Of a stretch of DNA of 40,273 nucleotides, positions 1 through 7,998 are shown piece after piece. The notes below the pieces were generated by a model. The model saw only the letters and a list, made by a program, of their open reading frames with translations. It had not been told where the DNA came from and searched no databases. The translations under genes and the position numbers were made by a program. Source of the stretch: Bacteroidales bacterium (GTDB lineage Bacteria > Bacteroidota > Bacteroidia > Bacteroidales > VadinHA17); NCBI GenBank assembly GCA_017882345.1, contig JADGPT010000005.1, positions 1 to 40,273 of the forward strand, in the 5' to 3' direction. How positions within the stretch are numbered: position 1 is the first letter of the stretch; each line of letters starts with the position of its first letter.

Positions 1-2324
1 ATGACTGGGATAAAGAGATAAACACCACGGATCCAAAATACTTTAAATGGACTCAATGGATCTTCATACGTCTGTATAATACATGGTTTGACGATAAGCT
101 ACAGAAAGGCAGACCAATTTCAGAGTTAAAAATTTCTGCAGAATTAAATGAGAATGAAAAAGTAAAATACATTGATTCAAAGAGATTAGCCTATTACGAT
201 AATGCACTGGTATGGTGGTGTCCAAGCTGCCGGACCGTCTGTGCAAATGAAGAAGTACTGAACGACGGTTTGCATGAAAAATGCGGTAACAGAGTTGAAA
301 AGAAAAATCTTAAACAGTGGATGCTCCGTATTCCTCTTTATGCTGAAAGGCTATTGAAAGGTATTGATAAGCTCGACTGGCCTGCTGGTATCAAAGATAT
401 GCAGCGCAACTGGATTGGTCGTTCAACCGGTGCTGAAGTTGATTTTGAGATTGTGGGCCTTAATGTAAATCTGACCGTCTTTACAACAAGACCCGACACA
501 CTGTTTGGTGCAACTTATATGGTAATTGCACCAGAACATTCTCTTATCGACCTGATTACAACAAACGAATACAAGAATTCTGTTAACAATTATATTAAAG
601 CCACATCACTTAAATCAGACCTTGACAGGACTGATCTGGCAAAAGATAAAACAGGAGTCTTCACAGGCAGATATGCTATCAATCCGGTAAATAAGAAACA
701 GATACCCATCTGGATAGCAGATTATGTATTGACAGGTTACGGGACCGGAGCAATTATGGCAGTGCCTGCTCACGATAACAGAGACTTCGAATTTGCGCAG
801 AAATTCAATCTTCCGATAGTCTGCATCCAGGATCCTGATGTTACTGATCCTGAACAGAAAAAAAGGATTCTGTCAGGAAATGAGTGCTGGACCGAAGATG
901 GGAAATACATTAACTCATCTGATAGCTCAACAGGAATTAATCTTAACGGGCAAAATAAAGAAGCGGGAATTGCCCTGATTACAAAGTGGCTCGAATCTAA
1001 AAACCTGGGTACATCAAAAGTGAATTACAAAATTCGCGACTGGCTTTTCAGCAGACAGAGATACTGGGGCGAACCATTCCCTGTAATTCATTGGGAAGAT
1101 GGAGAGGTTACCGTGATGAACGATAATGAACTCCCGCTGGAACTGCCTGAGCTTGAAAATTATCTTCCCGGCGAATCTGGAGAATCACCCCTTTCCAACT
1201 CGGAAGAATGGTTGAATATAACTGATAAAAACGGCCGTAAAGGCAGAAGAGAAACCAATACAATGCCTCAGTGGGCCGGATCGTGCTGGTATTATTTACG
1301 CTTCATTGACCCTAAGAATGACGAGTTGATTTTTAACAGGGAAAAAGAAAAATACTGGATGCCCGTTGATCTGTATATTGGTGGCGCTGAACATGCTGTC
1401 CTTCACCTCTTATATAGCCGCTTCTGGCATAAGGTATTGTTTGATCTGGGGATTGTATCTACTGACGAACCGTATCAGAGATTATTCAACCAGGGAATGA
1501 TCCTTGCCTTTGCTTATGAGAGTGAATCGGGATCCAGAGTATCAGGCGACCTTGTTGAAGAACGTGAAGGTAAGTACTTTCATAAAGAGACTGGTGCAGA
1601 ACTAAGACAGATCACCGCCAAAATGTCAAAATCACTTAAGAATGTTGTAAATCCCGATGATGTTACATCAAAATACGGGGCTGACTCACTCAGGCTTTAT
1701 GAGATGTTTATGGGTCCGCTTGATGTTACAAAACCATGGGATGAGAAAGGGGTAAAAGGAGTTTTCGGCTTTCTTGGAAGAACATTCAGGTTCTTGTCAA
1801 ATCCGGTGAATATTTTCAACGGACAGGAAGATGCAGAAATTCTCAAAGGACTTCATTACACTATCAAAAAGGTTGAAGGGGATATTGAGAATCTCCGTTT
1901 TAATACGGGCATCTCTGCCATGATGATCTTTATTAATCTTGCAACGAAGAAGGGCAGGATTACATCTGATACTGCACTCACCTTCACAAAGATACTTTCT
2001 CCCTTCGCACCACATGCAGCTGAAGAATTATGGCAGATTCTGGATAAAACAAATTCCCTGTCCTATGAACCCTGGCCAGGCTTTAATGAGGAGTATCTGA
2101 AAGAGGATAATTTTAATTATCCGGTTTCGTTTAATGGTAAAATGAGGTTTAACATAGAATTGCCTGTAAGTTTAACCAAAGATGAGATCATAAAAATTGT
2201 ACTGGCTGATGAAAGAGCACAAAAGTGGATTGGAGCCGCGAAACCTTCGAACATTATAGTAGTTCCTAATCGTATAGTTAACATAGTAATTAAAAACTTA
2301 CCTGCAGGAATTGATGTTTTGTAA
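1..2324 (+). CDS. leuS: Leucyl-tRNA synthetase, 5'-truncated by the window edge
   Basis: Class I aminoacyl-tRNA synthetase that charges tRNA-Leu in the cytoplasm. The frame is open from base 3 (773 codons visible), so the gene enters from the left; the HIGH motif and roughly 150 N-terminal residues should lie outside, judged from the usual ~920-950 residues of the family. Visible in order: a Cys-rich segment (WWCPSC, near base 213), the CP1 editing domain with TGAIMAVPAHDNRD (about 736-786), a catalytic-core segment with GGAEHAVLHLLYSR (about 1381-1422), the KMSKS loop MSKSLKN (about 1623-1643), and a C-terminal anticodon-binding region. A TTG at 270 could be called as a start, but homologous sequence continues upstream of it. 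It ends just after the next gene begins. Identification is firm; only completeness is limited. Confidence 0.97.
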   Translation, partial: DWDKEINTTDPKYFKWTQWIFIRLYNTWFDDKLQKGRPISELKISAELNENEKVKYIDSKRLAYYDNALVWWCPSCRTVCANEEVLNDGLHEKCGNRVEKKNLKQWMLRIPLYAERLLKGIDKLDWPAGIKDMQRNWIGRSTGAEVDFEIVGLNVNLTVFTTRPDTLFGATYMVIAPEHSLIDLITTNEYKNSVNNYIKATSLKSDLDRTDLAKDKTGVFTGRYAINPVNKKQIPIWIADYVLTGYGTGAIMAVPAHDNRDFEFAQKFNLPIVCIQDPDVTDPEQKKRILSGNECWTEDGKYINSSDSSTGINLNGQNKEAGIALITKWLESKNLGTSKVNYKIRDWLFSRQRYWGEPFPVIHWEDGEVTVMNDNELPLELPELENYLPGESGESPLSNSEEWLNITDKNGRKGRRETNTMPQWAGSCWYYLRFIDPKNDELIFNREKEKYWMPVDLYIGGAEHAVLHLLYSRFWHKVLFDLGIVSTDEPYQRLFNQGMILAFAYESESGSRVSGDLVEEREGKYFHKETGAELRQITAKMSKSLKNVVNPDDVTSKYGADSLRLYEMFMGPLDVTKPWDEKGVKGVFGFLGRTFRFLSNPVNIFNGQEDAEILKGLHYTIKKVEGDIENLRFNTGISAMMIFINLATKKGRITSDTALTFTKILSPFAPHAAEELWQILDKTNSLSYEPWPGFNEEYLKEDNFNYPVSFNGKMRFNIELPVSLTKDEIIKIVLADERAQKWIGAAKPSNIIVVPNRIVNIVIKNLPAGIDVL

Positions 2325-3555
2325 AAAAAATATTATAATAATATTTACACTCGTTTCTATTTTGGTATCCTGTACCCATTCAGAGAATACTAAATCTGAA
2401 TCCTTTCCGATTGTGACAGATTCGATAGCCATTAAAGAAATTAACACTCCTGTTTTTATGTATGGGATTCCATCGGATTCATTTGACCTGGTATCAGGTC
2501 ATATAAAACGTAATGGATTTCTTTCTGAAATTCTTCTCAAACATGGTATCAGGATGCAGGAGATTGATCAGGTATTAAAAAACTCGAAATCTGTTTTTGA
2601 TGTAAGGAAAATCAGATCGGGGAACAATTATATACTTTTCTGCGACAGAGACAGTATTGCCCGGGCCAGGTACTTTGTTTATGAACATGACCCCACAACC
2701 TGTTATGTATTCAGCTTTAATGACTCTCTAAATATTACACCTTTCAGAAAAGAGATTAAAAGTGAGATTAAATATGCTTCCGGGACCATTGAAACTTCAC
2801 TATGGAATGCCATGATTGACGGTGGTCTGCATCCTTCTTTAAACGTTAAACTGTCCGAAATTTTTGCATGGACAGTCGATTTTTTCGGATTGCAGAAAGG
2901 AGACAATTTTAAGGTTGTATATGAAGAGCTTTTCATTGATGGAAAATCGCTGGGTACAGATAAGATTTATGCGGCACAATTCAACAGGACAGGCTCCTCA
3001 ATAACTGCAATACCGTTTATTCAGGATGGGAAAGATTCTTTTTTTGACATTGATGGTAATAGTCTCAGGAAAGCATTCCTGAAAGCTCCTTTGGTGTTTT
3101 CAAGGATCAGTTCCCATTTTTCATCAGCCAGGATGCATCCGATTCTGAGAATCATTCGTCCTCATTATGGTGTTGATTATGCCGCCTCAATCGGAACTCC
3201 TGTGCATGCAATTGGCGATGGAAGGATTATTTCAGCAACAAATGAAGACGGAGCAGGAAGGATGGTTAAAATACAGCATAATAGTGTTTATGCAACTGGT
3301 TATATGCATCTGAGCCGGTTTGGAGAAGGTATTTCAACTGGCAAATTTGTTAAACAGGGAGATATTATAGGTTATGTTGGCAGCAGTGGTCTCTCCACCG
3401 GACCCCATCTTGATTTCAGATTCTATAAGAACGGGTCACCGGTTGATCCACTGAGAGTAGAGGCGCCACCCGTTGAGCCAATTTCAGATGTAAACAAGAA
3501 TAAATTTGAAAAGATCAAGACAGTGGTCTTAAGCCTCCTCGGGACCTTTAATTAA
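2314..3555 (+). CDS. M23-family peptidase (LytM/Gly-Gly endopeptidase-like), lipoprotein
   Basis: Predicted zinc metallopeptidase acting on peptidoglycan cross-bridges or stems at the envelope. The N-terminus is a lipoprotein signal with lipobox LVSC (Cys20). Residues ~30-260 are an extended N-terminal region typical of larger M23 proteins. The C-terminal peptidase domain has the HxxxD zinc motif (H284, D288 in RPHYGVDYA) and, where most relatives have HxH, the triplet HLD (H365, D367). I chose ATG 2314, giving the lipoprotein signal; a TTG at 2311 is also in frame. The start overlaps the end of leuS by 11 bases, so the two are probably cotranscribed. The 3' end overlaps purN on the opposite strand by 27 bases. 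Peptidase family is clear; the exact bond cut is unknown. Confidence 0.88.
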   Translation: MFCKKNIIIIFTLVSILVSCTHSENTKSESFPIVTDSIAIKEINTPVFMYGIPSDSFDLVSGHIKRNGFLSEILLKHGIRMQEIDQVLKNSKSVFDVRKIRSGNNYILFCDRDSIARARYFVYEHDPTTCYVFSFNDSLNITPFRKEIKSEIKYASGTIETSLWNAMIDGGLHPSLNVKLSEIFAWTVDFFGLQKGDNFKVVYEELFIDGKSLGTDKIYAAQFNRTGSSITAIPFIQDGKDSFFDIDGNSLRKAFLKAPLVFSRISSHFSSARMHPILRIIRPHYGVDYAASIGTPVHAIGDGRIISATNEDGAGRMVKIQHNSVYATGYMHLSRFGEGISTGKFVKQGDIIGYVGSSGLSTGPHLDFRFYKNGSPVDPLRVEAPPVEPISDVNKNKFEKIKTVVLSLLGTFN

Positions 3556-4131
3556 AAGATCAGGCAATTTTATTACCAGATCCTCAATAACTTTTGGATA
3601 ATGCAGATATTCCAGGGCATGAACTTTTTCAGCCAGGGAACTTGTTGTGTCTGTAGGATCAACATTACAACGTGTCTGGAAAATTATATCTCCCTTGTCG
3701 TAGAATTTATTGACATAATGAATAGTAATTCCTGATTCTTTATCATGACTGGCTATCACAGCCTTTTGAACAGCCTCTCCATACATTCCTTTTCCGCCAT
3801 AAGCCGGTAATAATGCAGGGTGAATATTTATAACCCGTCCGGCATACTGTTCAAGGATATTTTCGGGGACCAACCACAGGAAACCTGCCAGAACAATAAA
3901 ATCTATTTTATATAGTAAAAGATAACGAAGCACTTTCCCTGTGATATAAAATTCTTTATGTTCGAAAAAAACAGTGCGTATATTATTCTCTTCAGCCCTT
4001 TTTAGAACCTGAGCCTGACGCTTATTTGATAAAACCAGACTTACTTTGGCAGTATTTTTGTTCGAAAAGTATTTAATTATGTTTTCAGCATTGGTACCGG
4101 AGCCGGAGGCTAAAATTGCTATGTTCCTCAT
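3529..4131 (-). CDS. purN: Phosphoribosylglycinamide formyltransferase (GAR transformylase)
   Basis: Transfers a formyl group from 10-formyl-tetrahydrofolate to GAR in de novo purine synthesis. The 200-residue length fits PurN. Visible: the N-terminal phosphate-binding turn SGSGTN (res 9-14), the catalytic pair in INIHPALLP (N102, H104) and the Asp of the YDKGD segment (D145), matching Asn106/His108/Asp144 of the E. coli enzyme. It is transcribed towards the M23 gene with a 27-base antisense overlap at the 3' ends and away from acpP, with which it shares a 182-base spacer. No other pur genes are nearby. The last ~10 residues extend past the usual end. Confidence 0.95.
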   Translation of the reverse strand: MRNIAILASGSGTNAENIIKYFSNKNTAKVSLVLSNKRQAQVLKRAEENNIRTVFFEHKEFYITGKVLRYLLLYKIDFIVLAGFLWLVPENILEQYAGRVINIHPALLPAYGGKGMYGEAVQKAVIASHDKESGITIHYVNKFYDKGDIIFQTRCNVDPTDTTSSLAEKVHALEYLHYPKVIEDLVIKLPDLLIKGPEEA

Positions 4132-4243
4132 ATTTTGATAATTAGCATATTGGTCAACTATTTTTAATAATCCATTAAAGTAAGATTATTTTTCTAATTA
4201 TCAACACATTAAACTGTTTCATAAATAAAAAAACATCAAAACT

Positions 4244-4275
4244 CTTGAAAAATATGGTACAAATATATTTCTTTG
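4244..4275 (+). promoter_or_regulatory. Candidate Bacteroidota promoter for acpP-fabF-rnc
   Basis: CTTG (4244-4247), 20 bases, then TTTCTTTG (4268-4275). The Bacteroidota housekeeping consensus is TTTG at -33 and TAnnTTTG at -7, so this has one mismatch in each box and normal spacing. It would leave a leader of about 30 AT-rich bases before the acpP ATG. Confidence 0.45.
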
Positions 4276-4313
4276 CATGGTTCAAAAATTAATATTAATT
4301 AAAATTTATTATT

Positions 4314-4550
4314 ATGTCGGACATTGCCAAAAGAGTAAAGGAAATAATAGTTGATAAACTTGGAGTAGACGAATCAGAAGTTACTCCGGAAGCAAGTTTC
4401 ACTAATGATTTAGGTGCAGACTCTCTCGATACTGTTGAGTTAATCATGGAGTTTGAGAAAGAATTCAATATAGGAATTCCCGACGATCAGGCAGAAACCA
4501 TCGGTACAGTTGGTGATGCTATTAAGTACATTGAGGAAAATGCAAAATAA
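4314..4550 (+). CDS. acpP: Acyl carrier protein
   Basis: Small acidic protein (78 residues) that carries growing acyl chains on a 4'-phosphopantetheine arm. The attachment serine is S37 in GADSLD, the classic motif. The sequence follows AcpP throughout ([10 protein letters not shown] at the front, [12 protein letters not shown] in helix 3). It is followed 23 bases later by fabF and then rnc, the order usual in Bacteroidota, and its product also supplies acyl groups to LpxA and LpxD encoded near the right end of this window. Highly expressed in most bacteria, which fits the promoter-like sequence just upstream. Confidence 0.98.
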   Translation: MSDIAKRVKEIIVDKLGVDESEVTPEASFTNDLGADSLDTVELIMEFEKEFNIGIPDDQAETIGTVGDAIKYIEENAK

Positions 4551-4573
4551 ATTGCATTTTTAAAAACCCATTT

Positions 4574-5821
4574 ATGAGAAGAGTTGTAGTAACAGGACTA
4601 GGAGCATTAACTCCTTTAGGTAATAATTTGCATGATTATTGGGAAGGATTAAAAAACGGTGTCAGCGGATCAGTATTGATTACTCGTTTTGATACTGAAA
4701 AGTTCAAAACTAAATTTGCATGCGAACTTAAGAACTACGACTCTGCAACGTATTTTGACAGAAAAGAAGCCAACAAACTGGATTTATATTCCCAGTATGC
4801 ACTTGTTGCCACTGAGGAAGCAATAAAAGATTCGGGGTTAAACCTGGATACTGTAGATAAAGACAGAGTTGGCGTAATATGGGCTTCAGGTATCGGGGGA
4901 ATAGAAACCTTTTTTCAGGCTATCAAAAGTTATGTCCTTGGAGATGGAACACCCCGATTCAGTCCGTTCTTTATTCCAAAAATGATCGGAGATATTGCAG
5001 CAGGTGCAATTTCTATAAAATATGGCTTCAGAGGACCAAACTTTGCAACTGTATCAGCATGTGCCTCTTCAACCAACTCGATAATTGATGCGATCAACTA
5101 TATTCGTTGGGGGAAAGCAGATGTTTTCGTTTCAGGTGGGTCTGAAGCCACTATCAACGAACCCGGAATTGGTGGGTTCAATGCCTTGCAGGCGCTCTCC
5201 ACAAATAATAATGAATTTCAAACAGCATCCCGGCCTTTCGATAAGACACGCGATGGATTTGTTCTTGGGGAGGGTGCCGGTTCTCTGATCATCGAAGAGT
5301 ATGAACATGCAAAAGCCAGGGGGGCAAGGATCTATGCTGAATTAATTGGCACCGGACTGACAGCTGATGCTTATCACATGACGGCCCCTCATCCGGAGGG
5401 TCTTGGAGCACGCAATGTAATGAAACTCGCAGTCGCTGATGCCAACCTGAAAGTTGAGGATATCGATTATATTAATGTGCATGGAACATCTACTCCTCTG
5501 GGAGATGTCTCTGAAACAAAAGCTATTGTAAGTGTTTTTGGGGAACACGCTTACAAACTTAATATCAGTTCTACAAAATCTATGACAGGGCACCTTCTTG
5601 GTGCTGCCGGCGCTATTGAAGCGATTGGTGTAATAATGTCTGTTGTTCATGATATCATTCCTCCAACCATAAATTACAAGGTTCCTGATCCGGAGATTGA
5701 TCAGAAACTGAACTTAACTCTCAACAAAGCGCAGCACAGGAAAGTTAATATAGCCATCAGTAATACATTTGGATTTGGTGGTCATAATGCTTCTGTCATT
5801 ATAAAAAAAGCTGAAGTTTAG
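4574..5821 (+). CDS. fabF: Beta-ketoacyl-ACP synthase II
   Basis: Condensing enzyme of fatty-acid elongation: joins malonyl-ACP to acyl-ACP. The thiolase-fold protein is 415 residues, normal for FabF. The catalytic triad falls on the E. coli numbering: C163 in SACASS, H303 in NVHGTSTPLGD and H340 in TGHLLGAAG. The glycine-rich C-terminus NTFGFGGHNAS is present. It lies between acpP and rnc; its TAG stop shares one base with the GTG start of rnc (TAGTG), indicating translational coupling. Confidence 0.98.
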   Translation: MRRVVVTGLGALTPLGNNLHDYWEGLKNGVSGSVLITRFDTEKFKTKFACELKNYDSATYFDRKEANKLDLYSQYALVATEEAIKDSGLNLDTVDKDRVGVIWASGIGGIETFFQAIKSYVLGDGTPRFSPFFIPKMIGDIAAGAISIKYGFRGPNFATVSACASSTNSIIDAINYIRWGKADVFVSGGSEATINEPGIGGFNALQALSTNNNEFQTASRPFDKTRDGFVLGEGAGSLIIEEYEHAKARGARIYAELIGTGLTADAYHMTAPHPEGLGARNVMKLAVADANLKVEDIDYINVHGTSTPLGDVSETKAIVSVFGEHAYKLNISSTKSMTGHLLGAAGAIEAIGVIMSVVHDIIPPTINYKVPDPEIDQKLNLTLNKAQHRKVNIAISNTFGFGGHNASVIIKKAEV

Positions 5822-6561
5822 TGTCGCTATTCCGGAGAAGATTAAATGGTACCTATTTATCGGATAAACGGGAATTCAGTTCCCGCTTAAAAAAGATTCT
5901 GGGCTTCAGGCCCGGAAACCTTGAATTGTATGAAATAGCGTTCATTCACCGTTCAGCAACCTTTATCCTTCCCAATGGTAAAAAAGTGAACAATGAAAGG
6001 CTTGAATATCTGGGAGATGCTGTACTTGATGCAATTCTTTCAGACTATCTCTTCGAAAAATTCCCCGACGCTAATGAAGGATTCCTGACAAAAATCCGGT
6101 CACGGATCGTTAATCGTGATGTACTTAATCTACTTGCTGTATCCATGGGGATTAATAAAATCCTTATCAGTAAAATAAGCTCATCTCATCTTACTAAAAA
6201 CCTCTATGGGAATGCGTTCGAGGCACTTATCGGTTCAGTTTTTTTGGATAAAGGATTTAAAAAGACGAAAAAGCTTTTTATAAAAAATGTCCTTAATAAA
6301 TATCTCGATCTGGATGTTATCGTTAAAACTGAATCAGATTACAAGAGTCTGGTTTTTGAGTGGGTACAAAAGCATAAGTCGAATCTTATATTTACATATA
6401 ATGAAGAATACGATTTCATTCTGAAAAAGTCTGTCTTCTCAACAATATTGTTTATTGACAAGCAGGAATTCGGAGAAGGTCATGGCTCATCAAAAAAGGA
6501 AGCAGAACAGGAAGCAGCCAGTCAGGCATGGAAAAGACTAAAAGATAATTTCGCCAGTTAA
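5821..6561 (+). CDS. rnc: Ribonuclease III
   Basis: Double-strand-specific endoribonuclease for rRNA and mRNA processing; 246 residues with an N-terminal RIIID (about 20-155) and a C-terminal double-stranded RNA-binding domain (about 168-243). The signature NERLEYLGDAVLD carries E59, E62 and D66; E86 sits in the ANEG segment. In the last metal-binding helix the E. coli D114/E117 pair corresponds to N131/E134 in GNAFEALIG, so one acidic residue is Asn. Starts at GTG 5821, overlapping the fabF stop by one base; no in-frame ATG fits the conserved N-terminus better. Third gene of the acpP-fabF-rnc operon. Confidence 0.96.
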   Translation: MSLFRRRLNGTYLSDKREFSSRLKKILGFRPGNLELYEIAFIHRSATFILPNGKKVNNERLEYLGDAVLDAILSDYLFEKFPDANEGFLTKIRSRIVNRDVLNLLAVSMGINKILISKISSSHLTKNLYGNAFEALIGSVFLDKGFKKTKKLFIKNVLNKYLDLDVIVKTESDYKSLVFEWVQKHKSNLIFTYNEEYDFILKKSVFSTILFIDKQEFGEGHGSSKKEAEQEAASQAWKRLKDNFAS

Positions 6562-6611
6562 GGATTTGTATCTCTTTTTTTTCCTAACTTTATCAGTCTT
6601 AGCAAAGACAG

Positions 6612-7052
6612 ATGAAAAGTACTCCAAAAGTCACACGGGTAAAACTCAATATTGAACAGAATAATGACTACATCCTGCTAGGACTCGTTTCTGCCGAACC
6701 TGATTACAAACTATCCCTCTCACTAAATAAAAAATTCGGAATCTCTCTTAAAAACATAGCTCCTCTCAGGCTCACAGAGAATGAAAAATCTGATATTACA
6801 TTCAGCAGGTTTTCAAATAATGATGATCACCCGCATCTGATGTTTAACCTGATCTCAAACCGTTCTGGTAAAATCTATCTTCTGAGTAAACTTAAAAATA
6901 TTGACTATCTATTACAAATTCAGATATCTGAAAAAGAAGCTGATCTTAACAATATTACTTCAAGACTGAGGGAAGTAGACACTGTTACATTAGTTTTTAA
7001 TATCGATATTAATACAATAAAGGATAAGAATTTACATTACCTAACCCAATAG
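6612..7052 (+). CDS. IPExxxVDY-family-like protein of unknown function
   Basis: 146-residue soluble protein with no signal peptide or membrane segment. The stretch LSKLKNIDYLLQI (about res 91-103) looks like a divergent form of the IPExxxVDYfl motif that names a Bacteroidota-specific family. Members of that family are commonly found next to rnc (often before pyk), which is the main support here, because the motif itself is imperfect. It begins 50 bases after rnc; TAACTTTA at 6585-6592 resembles a -7 box, so it may also be transcribed on its own. Biochemical role unknown. pyk is not downstream in this window. Confidence 0.6.
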   Translation: MKSTPKVTRVKLNIEQNNDYILLGLVSAEPDYKLSLSLNKKFGISLKNIAPLRLTENEKSDITFSRFSNNDDHPHLMFNLISNRSGKIYLLSKLKNIDYLLQIQISEKEADLNNITSRLREVDTVTLVFNIDINTIKDKNLHYLTQ

Positions 7053-7055
7053 AGT

Positions 7056-7556
7056 ATGGAAAATTTGTATTATAATCTGTCAGAAGAGGAGTTTTCAAAA
7101 GGAAGAAAAATTCTTTTATGGGGTTTTGCGGCACTTTTTTTCTTTGCCGGACTATACATATTGGTTGCAAGTCTTGTTTTAGGGCAAAAAAGTATACCTG
7201 CCATCCTTTCAATAGCACCCTTTGGAATCAGCCTGGTGGTATTCATCATAGCCGGTATTGCAACTTTTAAAGGAACAGATCTCTTCTTTTCGATTGATAA
7301 AGAAAAAATAGAGTACAAGTTTGGAATGATCAAGCCAGTGACACACTCCTTCAGTTGGATTGATATTAAAGAGCTTGTTATGCCTTCAAAACAGAAAAAG
7401 GTCAAGTTGGTTTTTAAAGACGGTACTTCATTTGTTATCAATCTTAACTGGATACAGAGAAAGAAATCGAGCTACATTAGAAAACATATTTACCACATGG
7501 CAAGAGAAAAGGATCTCAATGTCAAAAAGGTTTTAAACCTCTCAAAAATATCATGA
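7056..7556 (+). CDS. Small membrane protein with PH-like C-terminal domain, unknown function
   Basis: 166 residues. Two strong hydrophobic helices, roughly res 18-42 (LLWGFAALFFFAGLYILVAS) and 47-72 (PAILSIAPFGISLVVFIIAG), are followed by a soluble domain of alternating beta strands (about 78-145: FSIDKEKIEYKFG, FSWIDIKELV, KVKLVFKDGTSFVINL). This layout resembles bacterial PH-like membrane proteins. The C-terminus is basic. It starts 3 bases after the preceding gene, so the two are almost surely cotranscribed. I recognise no named family; the PH-like suggestion is an inference from the strand pattern. Confidence 0.75.
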   Translation: MENLYYNLSEEEFSKGRKILLWGFAALFFFAGLYILVASLVLGQKSIPAILSIAPFGISLVVFIIAGIATFKGTDLFFSIDKEKIEYKFGMIKPVTHSFSWIDIKELVMPSKQKKVKLVFKDGTSFVINLNWIQRKKSSYIRKHIYHMAREKDLNVKKVLNLSKIS

Positions 7557-7591
7557 ATGTTTTATTAAAAAGATAACCTATTAAAAAAGAA

Positions 7592-7622
7592 GTGGGCCGC
7601 CATGATAGCGACCCACAGTTTT
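7592..7622. terminator. Hairpin, possible bidirectional terminator after the acpP-rnc cluster
   Basis: GTGGGCCGC (7592-7600) can pair with GCGACCCAC (7608-7616) with one mismatch around a 7-base loop. It is followed by AGTTTT and preceded by TTAAAAAAG, so it could end transcription from either side. The U-tract is short, so termination is only probable. Confidence 0.45.
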
Positions 7623-7790
7623 GATAACCCTAAAACTAACCTAACCTATGAAAAAAACCTCTATATCGTGAGAAACAAATATCGTGCCAAATCCTTAACA
7701 AATATATTACTCATTAACGGAATAAAAAAATATTTTTATCTAAATAGCTGAAAATTAACTATAATTTAATGAAATGTTAAATTAAGAAAA

Positions 7791-7940
7791 GTGCCTAAAG
7801 TGACTTGAATGCCTGGAGTACATGGAGTTAAGTTACCTCTTGGTTAATAATCATTTGTTAAAACTTTAGACGCTTTAGGCACTTTAGGCACTCCACACTT
7901 CTTATACCTTTAGGCACTTTAGGCACTCCACGCTTCTTAT
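7791..7940. repeat. CTTTAGGCA short-repeat cluster with inverted copy
   Basis: A 33-base unit built from CTTTAGGCA copies plus CTCCAC(A/G)CTTCTTAT occurs at 7873-7905 and 7908-7940 with a single difference. Each unit contains two tandem 9-base CTTTAGGCA copies; a variant CTTTAGACG precedes the first at 7864-7872. The inverted sequence GTGCCTAAAG is at 7791-7800, so RNA across the region could fold into a long imperfect hairpin. Noncoding and just upstream of rprX. Confidence 0.75.
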
Positions 7941-7983
7941 TGTTAAAGAAAGTTAAAGTATGTCAATATAAAATATATACAAG

Positions 7984-7991
7984 TACTTTTG
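7984..7991 (+). promoter_or_regulatory. -7-type promoter box before rprX
   Basis: TACTTTTG matches the Bacteroidota -7 consensus TAnnTTTG exactly and ends 7 bases before the rprX ATG. No convincing TTTG is found at -33, and the transcript would be almost leaderless, so the call is tentative. Confidence 0.4.
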
Positions 7992-7998
7992 CAATTGT

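Larger units (their letters stand above)
7557..7998. other. Gene-free spacer with hairpin, mini-ORF and 9-bp repeats
   Basis: 442 bases without a credible gene. It holds a hairpin (7592-7616), an eight-codon ATG reading frame at 7648-7671 (MKKTSIS) preceded by a run of CTAACC-type repeats, an AT-rich middle, the CTTTAGGCA repeat cluster (7791-7940) and a -7-like box just before rprX. No tRNA or known RNA structure was recognised. Confidence 0.7.

Noticed and set aside
270-272. TTG start giving a 684-residue LeuRS
   Set aside because: The same frame stays open to the left edge and encodes LeuRS sequence (for example the WWCPSC segment), so the gene is cut by the window rather than starting here.
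7648-7671. MKKTSIS mini-ORF as a real gene
   Set aside because: Too short to support; kept only as an observation.
7873-7940. Short CRISPR-like array
   Set aside because: Only two repeat units with a 2-base gap, no variable spacers and no cas genes.
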